Assembly (NCBI GenBank): GCA_013396655.1
Contig: WBMV01006667.1
Location: 95,456 to 159,455 of the forward strand
Reading direction: 5' to 3'
Source: Campylorhamphus procurvoides
Lineage: Eukaryota > Chordata > Aves > Passeriformes > Dendrocolaptidae
DNA: 64,000 nt
Below the pieces are notes generated by a model. The model had not been told where the DNA came from. It ran no database searches and worked only from the letters and a program-made list of their open reading frames with translations. Shown piece after piece: positions 12,901-25,400 of this stretch; within the stretch, counting starts at the first letter, position 1; every line of letters begins with the position of its first letter. Made by a program: the position numbers and the translations under genes.

Positions 12901-13455
12901 GAGATCATAAAATTATGAAAAAAACATGATTCCTTAGTTTGGTTTTTCTTTTTGCAGTAACTTTAACTCAGAATTTACTTTTTAGGGGAAAAAAAAGTTT
13001 TATTTTGTGGCAAACCTTTGAAAATTATTGTTAGAAATCCCTAAACAATTTTTTACATTGTTTTATAAATTCAGTAAGTTGAGAAATCAACTTTGCTTTG
13101 CAGCTTTATATGTAGTCAGGAGCAAAAGTTAGCATAACTGTGTAATTAGGAACATTCCTGAAATAAAGTTTCAACTGGCAGCCTTTACTGAAGAGAACTG
13201 TCTTCACTTAATAAGACCAAGTCAATAAAACATAACTATAAGCAAGACTAAATATTTATTGTTTGTTTGAGCATATATTTAATGCTATTCTCATCATTTT
13301 CTTTTTTTTCATTTCTACAACCACTAGTGTTGGCAGTATCTGAGCTCATGTTCCTGGCTAGAATTTTCAAATGACCACAGAAGACTTAGAGGACAATATC
13401 ATTTTCATAACCAATTTGTGCTCTGTAAAAGGTTAAGATATAAGATATACAAATA
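9902..13455. other. Unannotated DNA with a G-rich patch near 10.56 kb
   Basis: No gene or known repeat is supported. The interval 10,540-11,090 is somewhat richer in G and C and contains G runs around 10,565-10,600, but they do not meet a strict quadruplex pattern. The rest is AT-rich with no domain-bearing frame. Confidence 0.5.
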
Positions 13456-13461
13456 CTAGGG

Positions 13462-13640
13462 TCATTGGTTTCCATCTTCAAGCTTTTGCTGCCTTAACTC
13501 TGTTTCAAGCACAAACACAGTTATTTCTGCCAACACTATGACTGTAGCATTACCCAGCTCCTCATATTGCTTTTTGGACATGCTGAGGGCTGTGCTGTAT
13601 TTTGTTATAGCTGTGTTTCCACCAACCAGATGAGTGACAC
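13462..13640 (-). mobile_element. Possible very old CR1 ORF2 endonuclease relic
   Basis: On the minus strand a 71-codon frame (13462-13677) contains STALSMSKKQYEELGNATV, which resembles the CR1 ORF2 block TNARSxGNKQEELxxTV. The DNA around 13,553-13,605 also lines up loosely with the antisense form of the same CR1 block seen at 255-308. No catalytic motif is recognisable. The match is short and may be chance. Confidence 0.33.
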
Positions 13641-13679
13641 TCTGTTTGCGTGTGTCATCTCTCATAACTTCTGTCACCT

Positions 13680-16600
13680 GAAATGGTCCTTTGGCCTACA
13701 TTTAACTTTTGCTGCCATGGCAAGATTGCTCCTGGTACCTGAGCATATTTTATTTTGTCTGTGATGTCTCTCCATAGGTCTTATGCTGCAATCTGCAGTG
13801 CAGACAAATGTGCTCTCAAATAACACCAGAACAGTCTTAAGTGCTTTTTGAAAATGCAAGACCTTTAACCCACCTAACTATAGAAAAGCAGCATGTGTGC
13901 TTCCTTTCTTTAGCTTCTTACTGATGGGTTTATCTGATGTTATATCACTTTGGATACAGCTATGTCATTGTCATAAGCACTGCAGACTCACCAGCCTTCT
14001 ACTAAAACATTCTAGGGTGGTAGTCGCAAGATGAGGTTTATGGTGGGGCTGCAAATGAGATGATAACTGCCAACAGCTGCGCTTGAAACATTCAATCTTA
14101 TTTCTCTATACATGGAGATTTTATCATATTCAGGAAAGACCATCTTAAAAATTAGCTTAATTTTGCATAATGAAGGAAAGAGCAAAACTGAGACAGTAAC
14201 TGCCTACAAAACAGTACCTGCACTGGAAGAACACATCACTTTCCTTGCAGGTGTACTGTTTCAACAGTGTTAGGGGATTTGGGATATTGACTGTGATTAG
14301 AGAACCACTGATTCGAATACAACAAAATTTTTTGCAAGGTCCAAAAGTTTAGACTGTCTATAAAGAAACCATAATGCAGTTTGATTCACTTTCCCGAAGC
14401 TTAACTGATAATGTGTATCGTTAAGAAATGTCATCCTCTCCAAAACTACACTTGCTTATCTTGAATTCCTGAATTCTTATTGCAGCCTCATTTTGAGCAA
14501 AAAAACATAATGAGTGCAGTTTATAATTTACATGTGAATAGGTGTTGTCCGAAGACCACGAAGCTCTGAGTTTGAGAATAGACCATAGCCATGGACATTG
14601 CTGAAATTGCCAAAAAGGAAAAAAAACTAACCAATCAAAACAAACAAACAAAAAAATGGGCTAGGGGATTTACTGTGTGTTCAGAATAGATTATTTATTT
14701 GAGCAAATAACAACAAGCAAGGAAAATAATTAGAAAAAAATAAGAAAGACTGGGAGGTTAAGCAAAGCATAAAGATAAACTAAGAATAGAGTAGCTCTCT
14801 TTAACGTAACAGCATACACAAGACATAATTTCCTAGAGCATGTCTTATAAATAAAAAAATTACAAAGTTGGGAAGCAAAAAATGGTACATGTTTCCAGCC
14901 AAGATATTTTGGAGGGTCATGTCCATCTGAGTGCCCAGAAGTTACCACTGAAATGATCTGTTAAAACTGTTAATAGTTGGATTGTTTAAAATCTTCCTAG
15001 AAACTCAGCTCTGCCAAGGTAAATTACTAAAGGGATTATGACAAAGGATATTTTATTATATTCGTAGAAAATACTGGAATGGTGGTAGGGACAAAAGGAA
15101 TTTGGGTAATATTTTTATCTAGCACTGTAAAAGAGTGTATGAAGGACTGTAAGTTACAGGCCTGTCTGTCCTCATCTCCCCTTTTAACTATTTTTGTCCT
15201 TTTTTTCCATTTAAAGATAAATCTGACTCTTAAATCCCTCTGTGCAAAACACAATCAGTCAACTTAGTAAGAACTCAAAGTCAGCTGCTTTATCAATGGA
15301 TGCAAGACACTGTCAGAAACACATATTGTGATTAAAAGGGTCCCATAATGCTCTTTGGCTCCACAGGTAATCTAAAGACATTGGACTATGTCTAAATTCC
15401 ATCACTGTAATACATCTAGGAAAGTTCACACAGATCAAATGAGAACAGAACTCCACCTTCTTAACTTTTCAGAAATAAGTCTGTATTCCCTTTCTTCTAG
15501 CACTTTCTAACATGAACATTTTTCCTGTTATAGAATAAGTATTCACAAAGGATCCAAATGCGGAGAGCTTGCTTTAATGTTAAAGTGAAACTTTTCTTAT
15601 TCACCTGAATCTATTGCAATTTTCTCTATATTTTGCATTTTTTTTCTTTAAATGAAAGAACTGCAAAAAATGTTGAGTGTTTGAAGGGAGTGTTTGGTCT
15701 TTCTCTTACATGCCTCCATAATGGCAGTAGCTTATTCCGAAGACTCTGAAGTCAACTGGAGTCTTGAAAGTGACTCATGCTGGGCTGCATCCCTGCAGCG
15801 AATGCATACATAACTGCAGTTCCTCAGAAAGAGATGCATCAATTCTATCCAGAATACATGCTTACATAGTTTTGTCTAATAAAATCAGCTTTACTCATGC
15901 TTGTTCACTGGCCCTCTTCCAGTGAGGTGAACAAGGTTTTTTATTTTCTCAAGGGGCCAATTTTATGTTACAAATATGTGTCATCACATGTACATTTGTT
16001 TATATAAATGTAATGGTCTACGCCCTTGTTAGAGAAGCTGCATAAGAGAAATTTTATTGTAACTGATTTATAATACAACAATGTATATGACCTTCACCAC
16101 TTCAGAGAGTTGTTTGGGTTTTTTTTGTTTTTTTTTTTCCAGTTGTAAATGCAGGGATAGAGGGAAATGAGAAGACCATTGTTATTAGCTTGTGGTATTT
16201 ATCCAAACATGCATATTATAAAAATTAGCTAGCTCATCAGACACTCTTGCTTTTCTCATCAAAATACTGGAAACTTCTCCATGTCTGTGGCACTTAATAG
16301 TTACATTAGGTCACTTTCTCACCAAACTTTACACATTTTTCTTTACCTGCTCTGTAGGGAAAAATAGGGTAATAAAGATGGGAAGTGGCTATCTGGCAAG
16401 CTGGCCAAATATAGGCAGGTTTAATTACTTAAATTTCATTTATCTTTATTATATTTGATTGATTGATATTGCACTAAGCCTTGAAAAGGTACTTTTAGAG
16501 AAAAGCATGGAAATGCCTGTTTATAACACACCACATATTAAACATATTATTTCTTTAATCCTAATTATTTTCTATTTGCCAGCCATCTTATCAGGAGGTA

Positions 16601-17070
16601 TTCTGATAGTGGCTATGCCCTATAAGGAGTTGTGTAGTTCCATGTAGCAGGTTGTATTGTTACTTCTGTTTGGCAATTTTCCAAGTAAGTCTTGAACATC
16701 CTCTTTCACATGTTAGAAATCTTATGCAATGTTATTTCCTGAAAATTCATCATTAGACACACATATTGTGAAGCCCAATGAGGTTTATTGTTTCATGTAT
16801 TAAAGATGGAACAATATAAACAAAAGTTCTCTGTGGATATTTTATCATGATACTTCTTTCATAATGAAGAAGGTATTTACTCAATGTCAGTTTTCAGCTA
16901 AGTTGAGTTTTGCTTATTTGTCGGGGCTTGCTGACTTTTCACATGCAATTTCAAATGCAAAAGAGAAGGTTTGTTATGATTCACAAATAAGTATATATTT
17001 GTACGTATGTGTTTACAAGGCACAGTTTTCTTGTCAAATATGAAAGCCTGGGTTCTGAGAAAGGCACCTT
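13680..17070. other. Unannotated AT-rich DNA
   Basis: No supported exon or element. A T-rich run with scattered G occurs at 16,112-16,140. Short frames at 14421-14651, 14730-14948 and 15036-15267 carry no known motif and lie in frames biased by AT content. Confidence 0.55.
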
Positions 17071-17075
17071 CCACC
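17071..17075. repeat. Target-site duplication, left copy
   Basis: CCACC directly precedes the TG that opens the LTR at 17,076 and is repeated exactly after its terminal CA at 17,869-17,873. A 5-bp duplication is typical of ERVL-type and some other ERV integrations. Confidence 0.8.
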
Positions 17076-17868
17076 TGTGCTGGTTTAAAGGTATACTGGC
17101 AGGGGAAATGAACCCAACTCAAAAAGAGATTACAAGTCAGAGTTACAATTTACTAAAAAGATTACAACAATTACAATGATACAGAGAAAAAATATTGGGT
17201 TTAACCAACAAAAACCAGATGTACAACCAGCACTCTGGGGCATGAACAGAATGGTGTACATTGGCCCCTGTGCTGAGCGCCATGTGGTCCCCCTGAGTGA
17301 AAAGTAAAAGGAAAGAAATAAGAAAAACCTTTTGGTGAGGATGATGGCCACGATCTGGTCAAGAGTGGCAATCACAGTTCTGTTGAGGTTCTGGCCCTCC
17401 TCTAGATCTGATGAGTGGTACCAGAGGTCCCAAAACCCAAAGATTATATACGCTCAGATTCAGGTGGGGATGTCCAGTACCTCCCCCAGAGCGGGAAGTT
17501 TCACAATGGGTGTTTTAACTCTGTGAGTCGTGGGATATTTTTGGAATCTTTGATTGTCTAGGTCATTGCAGCTGCCTATTGTGCCAGTCCGTAATGGCAC
17601 ATTACAGACTTGACCCCTTAGGCTGGATATGAAGGTGCTAATGCTTCCCTGGAGGGGAGCTATCACAGCTGAGTCACAGGGGTGAAAACAGAAACACTCC
17701 CCTATCTCACAGAGTCCTTTAACACCCAGCTTGTAGACTGAGGGGTCAGGTGTGCCTTGGGCAGCTGCTGCAAAGGGTCCATTATTAACAGCTCATTAGA
17801 AATGACACAGAGGGTTTTGGTTACACCCATAGAGTGATAAACTGGTCCAGGCGGCTGTAATTATGACA
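17076..17868 (-). mobile_element. Solo LTR, ERVL-like, well preserved, with 5-bp TSD
   Basis: This 793-bp unit starts TGTGCTGGTTTAAAGG and ends ...TAATTATGACA on the plus strand. It is bounded by perfect CCACC duplications and resembles a bird ERVL-type LTR I know. Sense orientation is minus: the end with ...TTTAAACCAGCACA is the 3' (U5) end, as in the other two LTRs here. Sense TATA is TATATAA (plus 17,444-17,450), about 420 bp into the LTR. A variant polyadenylation signal AGTAAA lies about 290 bp further on (plus 17,149-17,154). No primer-binding site, polypurine tract or viral gene flanks it. With its target duplication intact it looks like the youngest of the LTRs. Open frames inside it (17130-17375, 17332-17526, 17460-17666) are incidental. 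Confidence 0.87.
17444..17450 (-). promoter_or_regulatory. LTR TATA box
   Basis: TATATAA on the minus strand, inside the 17,076-17,868 LTR and upstream of its AGTAAA signal. The order TATA then poly(A) signal fits U3-R organisation read on the minus strand. Whether it is still active cannot be told from sequence. Confidence 0.5.
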
Positions 17869-17873
17869 CCACC
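17869..17873. repeat. Target-site duplication, right copy
   Basis: CCACC follows the terminal CA of the LTR and is identical to 17,071-17,075. Confidence 0.8.
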
Positions 17874-17891
17874 CTAACTAAACTCTTTCTT

Positions 17892-17942
17892 AAAGAAAAA
17901 AACAAAACAAAACAAAAAACCAAATAAACAAAACAAAGAAAT
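17892..17942. repeat. A/C-rich (CAAAA)n-like tract
   Basis: About 50 bp of A with single C or CC, such as ACAAAACAAAACAAAAAACC, beginning 19 bp beyond the right target duplication of the LTR. Its place outside the duplication shows that it belongs to the host site and not to the LTR. Confidence 0.8.
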
Positions 17943-20900
17943 ATCTTCAACAAAACTTTCAGGAACCATTGAAACCAAAGTACAAAATCCCATGACATTT
18001 TACCACATGAAAGCATGGACAGAATCGTCAGTATCACAAACTTTAAGTTATTTCCATTGGGTTAGTTCTTTTTTATATCTTTCTAGTCTATTCAATTTTC
18101 TCCTCATTTTGAGAACACAGTACAAAATTGATAGATACAAGAATACAGGCAGAGAGTAAATACTTTTAAGAATGCAATTTACTTTCTATGGAAATTCCAA
18201 CAATCTGTAACTCTTTGTTCTAGTTATAAGAAATTTCTGCACTAATGCAATTAAGTACAGTAAACAGTATTTGCAAGTAAACGGGCACTTACATAAACAC
18301 ATAGTAGTACCATCTAACAAGTCAAAGTAAATTGGAACAAAAAAGTTGAACTGTTTTTGGATGTTTGGGAGACAATACATGTAGTGTAAGGGAGATATTA
18401 TTTTAAAGATTAATAAAAATATATCAAGTGATCAGTCATAGTAGAGGCAGTTAAGACCACAGCTGCAAAGACATCTACTCAGTTTGGTATATGTTTCGGT
18501 GATCAAATCAGGGAGTGGAAGGGGTAGTGCATATGAAATTATGGCATTTTAATAAGATACATCTCCAGAAGACAATTGGGGCATCCTTTTTCTCAGCAAA
18601 CCTTTTGAGACACCTATTCTTAAATCATGACATTGTCTCTGTGTTCTTAGTGAAAGAACATCAAAACAACCTCTATGTCTTATATTCTTCATCAAAGTAC
18701 CTAGTTCCAGGTGAAATTGGTATGAGTATTTATATAGAAATAAAATGGAAATTTTCTGCTTCTCCTAATTCCTGTTACCTTGTCACTGGCAGTATTTTTT
18801 ACATAATCTGTAACCTGCTTAATTTCCTATGAGGATCTACATTCTGCCTAATCTGAGCGGCAATCCATATCTACATCCTTTGGTTTCTCCCACCAAAACA
18901 TCTGTGAGCATATGGTTTATTTTCAAGTGCCTCCTGCATATGATTCTTAGCCAAAAATGGAGCATTTAACTGTTTAAAATATCAAGGTAGTTGATACCAT
19001 TTAATTCAATAGCTGAGCTTTTTATTTCCATAATGAAAAAATCTTTTTCTGGTTAATAAAATATAATTTCAAAGTTACCCTTAGGGAATTCTACACCATG
19101 TGTGTTACTATTTTCATGTGCAAAACTGAAAACTTTAGAATCCTTATATTATCTTCATTTATATTTAAGAAATGTATTATAATCAATTGCATTACTTAAA
19201 ATCCTTCAAGAATAATAATAGAAGAAAAACAAACAAAAAGAAACGCAAAAATACCAAAAGCAAACCAAACCAACTGAACTAAAAAACAAAAAACTTTGGA
19301 GCAGTGCAAAATAACTTCATTTGCCTAGAAAGATTTTGATAGTATTCCACACTTTAAGATTTTATCAAATTACAAGTTCACTCTGTTTTTTATTGTGTTG
19401 CTACAAATTTGCTTTTTGCACTTGATTTTTTTTCCTCCTCTTCTAAGTCTTACACATATTTTTCCTCTAAGCCCAGTATTAATTAGATGGAATTCTTGCA
19501 GAGTTTAGAACTTAATATGAAATCAGTGAAATTTATTTTTTTATCAGATTTGCTGTGTATGAATAAAACATGTTCAGTAGCTACTGCTATGCTACTATAT
19601 TTCCCTTTGAGAAATTTCATTCAAGCTGTTTTTGAGAACTGAGATCTCATATCAAGTCTTTATTCACTTGTTGGTGTTTGTGTCATACACAGGACAAAAT
19701 ACTGTCTGTAAAAAGATATGTTCTGCTCTCTGTGGGAAAATTGTACCTATGTACATATACCTGAACTCATACAGAATTAGCGAACAGTCCTTCAGCTCAT
19801 AATTTTGATATATTGCTTGTGCAGAGTGTTTCCAGACAGCATTCTAAGGTCTTTTGCCTTTTCACAGTTTATCTCAATGAACATTTTTTTTAATATTGCT
19901 GCATACTTGATACTTCAAATAAGGAAACTACAACTGCACATCTAATTTGTATTTTTCAGATATTTGCAGAGGTCAGGTAATTATGTCCAGATGCCATGCA
20001 TATGCTGGTGTTCTGATTTTGTGATCATTTGCACTTGGGAAGTTTATGTCCACCAGAAACTGCAAATTGTGATACTCTCTTTGTTCTCAAGGGGTAAATG
20101 ACAAAAATTACTTTAATGTAGTCATCCCCTTCCACTGTTATGACAAATATTCTTAACTCTGAGTTGACCAAATCATCTGAAATTTCTCAAAAAGAATTAT
20201 AGCAGCACATAAAGAGCTGCAGAATATGTTTTATTCATACACAGTTGACCAAATCTGGCACAACAGTGAATTTCTGGCTCTTCAAGCCATAACCAGAAGT
20301 CAATAAATTCTAGAACAAGCAGTAGTTAAAACAAAATCCAAAAACAAACAAAAAACCTACAACACCCCCAAGCCCCCTCCCCAAAAAACCCCAAAATACC
20401 CCCCAAACCAGCAACAACCACAAATTTTAATTTTATTTTTCTATCAACACGATTTCAAAACTTAAGAGGACTAGGTCTACAAAAAAATGTGAAAAAATTT
20501 ATCAATTCTGATAATACTTTAACACACACTTGTGTTTACACCCATATACTGGTGTGGAGGCTTTGAATTGCATAGAGCATTTGCAAAATTAAGGTTCATA
20601 TTAAAGCATTAATGTTTCATTAGGTTTTCCATTACTCAAAAAATGGACCAGGTTGAGAAAAAGCAATGTGTCTTCTCAGTGTCCTCCAGGGTGGCTTAGG
20701 GTGGTTTTCCACAGGTAAAAATTTATGAGTTCCTGTGTCTGGAAAGGATTACCTAAGTTTGAGGGAACACAGTTGAGGTACTCAAGACATCCAAATACTA
20801 TTGCCAGGACCTGTGCAAACTTTCCTCCTCTTTTTCTAACCATATGCTCCATCTTGTTAAATTAGATATAAGCCACTCAAAGCCTTTTTTCAGGTATCCC

Positions 20901-21477
20901 AGGGAACTCTTTATGTTGTCACAGTATGATGAAAAAACTTTTGTGCAAAGGGAAATTGCAAGCTGTTATGGGTTGAAAACTGTGGGCCAGGGTAGAAAAT
21001 AATTCTTAAAACAGTGAACCTCATCACACAAGACATATATGGCACTTCATATCTACTTTCATTAGGTTGTCTAGGCAGGCAGGGAACAACAAAGAAAACT
21101 TTCCAAAATGTCTTTACTAAATACATAATGGCTTACAAATCTTATCTGAAGGTGTGCTTTACTAAAAAGTCATGAATGTGCAGTGCTATGTGAGTGTTGC
21201 TGAGTCACCCAGTGTCAACGACTACAGAGTCATCTCAGAGTCAATGTATAGAGATCACTACTTTTGTCTGTGATATGCAGCAAAAAGAGAGATTGCTATT
21301 GTCTACCTACTTCTAGTGTCCACCCGGCATGCTTTAATGAAGAGAACGTGCTCTATTCCAATTTATATACATATTTGTAGGCAAAAAGGTAAAATCAATC
21401 TGATAAAGTCATACTCAAGCATCTAAACATGTAACATCTAAACTGTTCATTTTTCATCAAAAATTGTGAGCATTTTT
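17943..21477. other. Unannotated AT-rich DNA with two more A/C-rich tracts
   Basis: No gene is supported. Two A/C-rich low-complexity tracts lie at 19,219-19,296 (AAAC and AAACCAAACC units) and 20,326-20,425 (AAACAAAC, then C-rich CCCCAAA runs). The frame at 18515-18832 (105 codons) is hydrophobic-rich but has no recognisable family. Confidence 0.55.
20326..20425. repeat. A/C-rich tract with C runs
   Basis: Roughly 100 bp almost free of G and T on the plus strand, with runs such as ACACCCCCAAGCCCCCTCCCC. The minus strand is G-rich in the middle (runs of five, six and four G), which gives some quadruplex potential. Confidence 0.75.
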
Positions 21478-22327
21478 AACATTTGTGAATGATCTGGACA
21501 CAGGATTTGAATGCACATTAGCAAGTTTACTGATGATACCAAACTGGGATGTCCCTTGGAGCACAGAGCAGTGATTAATGGGATGAAATTTAACAAGTAC
21601 AAATGATGCACTCAGGATGGCACAAGACTAGACTGAGAGAAGGGCGGTGCCTGGACAGCAGCCATGCCAAAAAAGACCTGGAGGTGTTGTTTGACATTGA
21701 GCTAAATGTGGTTCAGCACTGTGCCCTGGCAGTCAGGAGGGCAAACCACATCTGGGGGTGCATCACACACAGTATCACCAGCTGGTCAAAAAAAATTGCA
21801 ATCTTATGGCATTTGATATTGGTGTGGCCTCACCTGGAGTACTGGATGCAGTTCTGGCCCTTTAAGAAGGATGTGAAGGTCCTCAAATATGTGTGGAGGA
21901 GGGCAACAAAGCTGGTGAAAGGACTGGAAGGATTGTCATGTGAGGAATCCTATGGACTTTGGGCTTGTCTAGCCAGGAGAAAAGGAGGCTGAGGGGTGAC
22001 CTCATTGCTCTCTGCAACTTCAGAGAAGGATGACTGGAGATGAGGGTGTTGACCTCTTCTCCCTGGGATGCAGTGATAGCACATGTGAGAATGGTTCAAA
22101 GCTGTGCCAGTGCAGATTCTGACTGGACGTTAGGAAGCATTTGTTTACAGAAGGTGTTTTCAAACACTGGGACAGGCTTCCTAGAGAGGTGGCCAACATC
22201 CCAAACCTGTCAGTGTTTAAGACATATTTGAACAATGTCCTTCATAGTATACTTTAACTTTTGTTTAGCCTGAATTGGTCACACAGTTGGGCCAGGTGAT
22301 TGTTGTAAGTCCCTTCCAAATGAAATT
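21478..22327 (+). mobile_element. CR1 LINE, 5'-truncated, RT C-terminal half and 3' end
   Basis: The copy begins inside reverse transcriptase motif C. In the local frame 21,526-21,537 encodes F-T-D-D, where the family has F-A-D-D, so both catalytic aspartates survive here. A frame change follows, and a 129-codon frame (21,603-21,992) carries the rest: KDLEVLFDIELN, HCALAVRRAN, WPHLEYWMQFWPF and RRATKLVKGLE, all matching CR1 ORF2. The noncoding 3' part ends with the CR1 sequence AAGTCCCTTCCAAATGAAATTATTC. In place of the usual few octamers the tail runs into a pentanucleotide satellite at 22,328. It is a dead copy. Confidence 0.9.
21603..21992 (+). pseudogene. CR1 ORF2 reverse-transcriptase C-terminal remnant
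   Basis: This is the longest uninterrupted CR1 coding stretch in the window (129 codons). It covers the thumb and C-terminal region downstream of motif C. It lacks the endonuclease and RT motifs A and B, is out of frame with the F-T-D-D block just upstream, and cannot make an active enzyme. Confidence 0.85.
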
Positions 22328-22491
22328 ATTCTATTCTATTCTATTCTATTCTATTCTATTCTATTCTATTCTATTCTATTCTATTCTATTCTATTCTATT
22401 CTATTCCATTCCATTCCATTCCATTGTGTTCTATTCCATTCCATTCCATTCCATTCCATTCCATTCCATTCCATTCCATTCCATTCCATTC
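22328..22491 (+). repeat. (ATTCT)n then (ATTCC)n satellite continuous with a CR1 tail
   Basis: Fifteen or so perfect ATTCT units (22,328-22,404) change to ATTCC units (22,403-22,425), are broken by GTGTTCT (22,426-22,432), then continue as about twelve ATTCC units to 22,491. The start coincides with the point where a CR1 3' terminal ATTCTATG repeat is expected. Three overlapping open frames here (22275-22532, 22424-22615, 22426-22743) are translations of the repeat. Confidence 0.95.
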
Positions 22492-22499
22492 TTGTGTTC

Positions 22500-25400
22500 T
22501 GCTCGGTTCTATTCATCAGATACAGTATTTGAATTGTTCATTAATGCTTCTAGAATATTCTCTAGGTTTCCATTCCCCCTCTTCAAGAAATTTATGGTTA
22601 TCAGCTTTGTATTAAAATTTTTCATGAGATATACACATGTAGATGTGCATGTAGAGAATAAGCGTGTTTTTCCAGGAAACCTGAGTATGAAAAATGTTTT
22701 CCTTATGTTATGTTACTGCTTAGCCTGTGCACCTTCCTTGTAAAGAAAAAGAATGCACCTTTTATTGCAAGGAGAAAATGATCAAAGGGTAAATTTTCTC
22801 TATTTTTATGTCCCTTTGAATTCAAATGACAATCTCTAACTCCAATTTAAAATTCTTCACATTCTTCTTTACTTCACGTTCTCCTTACTCACTATATTAC
22901 AATTCCTTATGCTCTTAGTAATTGAATTCAGTTAGCTCTAGAAATGGTCCTGAACAGAGACAGTCATAATCTGTGAAGATTTTTTTTTAATTACTTTATT
23001 TTTCTGCTTTATTTTTTTATGTGAAGTTTATGAATGTTCTCAGCACAAGTGTATTGGTGTGTGAATACAAGAGATCTACTATTTCTATTATTTTTGAAGT
23101 CTGTAGTGTGAAGGATATTATAATTGAACCTTTACATTTTCATTTATGCCACATGACTGGTATCTATTTCAATATATATAATTATTCACCTTATTCATCT
23201 TCAGTCGCTCTCACACAATGTGTTGTTTAGATATACATTGTCACTCCTGGAGCAAAAAAATTTTGAGTGTAGCTGAACCTATCATTCTGCAGTACTATAG
23301 ATACACTGTAAATTCCACAAATCTCTTGAAATTTCATAATAGTTCTTTCTAATTAGAGCTCTTAGGTTGGTTGATTTACTTAAACTGCTCAAAATTATAA
23401 TTATAATAAATACTGAATATTTGTAAGTCCTTTCACTCAGTTATATATTTAATTTCTTTTTTTCTTTTTTAGTTTGGAATTATTTGCATAAACAAAATTT
23501 ATTTTGAATATATGAACTCTAGAAGTTATTGATAATAGTTTGCCTACGTACCAGTCTGAAGGGATGAAACATCTGTAATCAACATATATCTCCTAAGAAG
23601 GTGTGGGGGTTTTTCCCAGACGTTCAGAGGTTACTGTATGTTCTTGACATCACCATTTATCATTGTGTGACTGTCTGAGTATTTGTTTCGATAAGCCATT
23701 CTGATTTAGCATCATTTAAGAGCAAGAGTGACAAAAAGACTGGGTGTATCTAAGTGATCAATTTCACTACAGCAAGACCACTACAAAGACCAGGAAAACC
23801 TGAACACAGTCAAGGATAAATTGAGATAAAGAGAATTTATCAGTTCCTGCCTACATGAGTGTACCTATTCCTTATCTATCCCACACAAGCAATGTTTTCC
23901 ACACTGTAATTTATCACAGTTCCTCCATACAAAACCATTCACACGTTATATTGCCAAAACATGAAGAAACTGCAAAAAAGAAGAAAAGTAGAAATAATTA
24001 TTTACTGCTTTGATGGGAAGAAGCACATAATTCTGAAATAATATCTTCAGTACATCTTGGAAATACCCAAGGAATAAATCTGGGCTCCCAAGAGCAGATC
24101 TTCCACTGGAACATTTACTGGAACACTATTTATGGAGATTATAGTCATAACAACATCAGAGTCAGCGATAATTTTGAAATTCTTAAAACTGAATTTATCC
24201 TCTGCAGCTTTTTAGACAGTAGGCAACTGAGAACTCTGAAAGTTCTCACAAAGGCATTCAAATCCTTTAATTGCCTACTTTCCAAACGCATTTGGCTTAA
24301 CAAACTCTTTAGGATTTCTTAACACACTTTACAAAGATTAAGCACACTGTCTTTGTATATTCAATAATAAATTATTATTACTATCATGGCAAATTAGTGA
24401 ACCCGACTGCCTGGATTTAAATCTCTATTAATTAGCATAGTATGATAAGTATGCAAAACACTCTAAATATTAAAATTTTCTCAGCATTAGCCTAAGATAT
24501 TTTAAAGTGAATAAACTTTTTGGCCGTCATAAGCATATAAAACCCTCAAATAATATGCTAATCATTATTAATAAAGGAATAAATAAAATGTTTTCAATTT
24601 GGAAACATATAATGTATTTGAGTCTTACTGCCTAGGTTAAGATTTATGTAACAAGAAAAAAGTCCAGAAAAGAGATAGGAATAATAGCAAGCATACAAAG
24701 ATATCTGTACCAAAAGGGCACAGAAGTTTATCAGTACTTAGCGAATTTCAGAGGAAACTGTGCTAAAGACTTGATAAGGCATTTTTTGGAAATCCTACCT
24801 ATGTAATCAAGAGGGAAAACTATAGAAATATCATTGTAAGCAATATATTTTAATAAATTCTTCACAATGTTACATTTATATTAATTTATACGAAATAGTA
24901 GCCTATGAATATCCAATGTAATTAAAAAGGAACTCTTGAAATATCTGTGCATATGCATGTCATGTCTATATGCATCAGTATCTATCTAGGTGGATGTCCA
25001 TATCTAATGCATCTACATTGCACATTGTAATAACTCATTATACTTTTGTAATATGGTAAAGGTATTATTTAGAATGCTTTTATGAAGAGTAAGATTTTTT
25101 TCAATTCAGTGGCTCATACATGAATTCCTATGCCATATTTATTTTTGTTCTCAGAGACATACGTTAAAGACATACTGTTATGAGATTCATTGGTACTGCA
25201 ATAAAGTCTTCATTCATATGAGGCAACTGAAGGGGCAAATTGACTAACTTTTTGCAGGCGCAAATGAGAAAAACTTTGAATAGTACAGCATGTAGGCAGC
25301 AATGTTCACCTTCATTTTGCCAAATCTTGTGAATGTAGAGATATCTCTATGTAATGACTTTTTCCAAAATAGCGAAACAGCTGTAGGTTCTCAAAAGTGG

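Noticed and set aside
17130..17666. Frames of 64-81 codons at 17.1-17.7 kb
   Set aside because: They fall inside a solo LTR, which is not protein-coding in these families.
22275..22743. Three overlapping plus-strand frames rich in Ile/Pro/Phe/His/Ser/Tyr
   Set aside because: They are the reading-frame translations of the ATTCT/ATTCC satellite.
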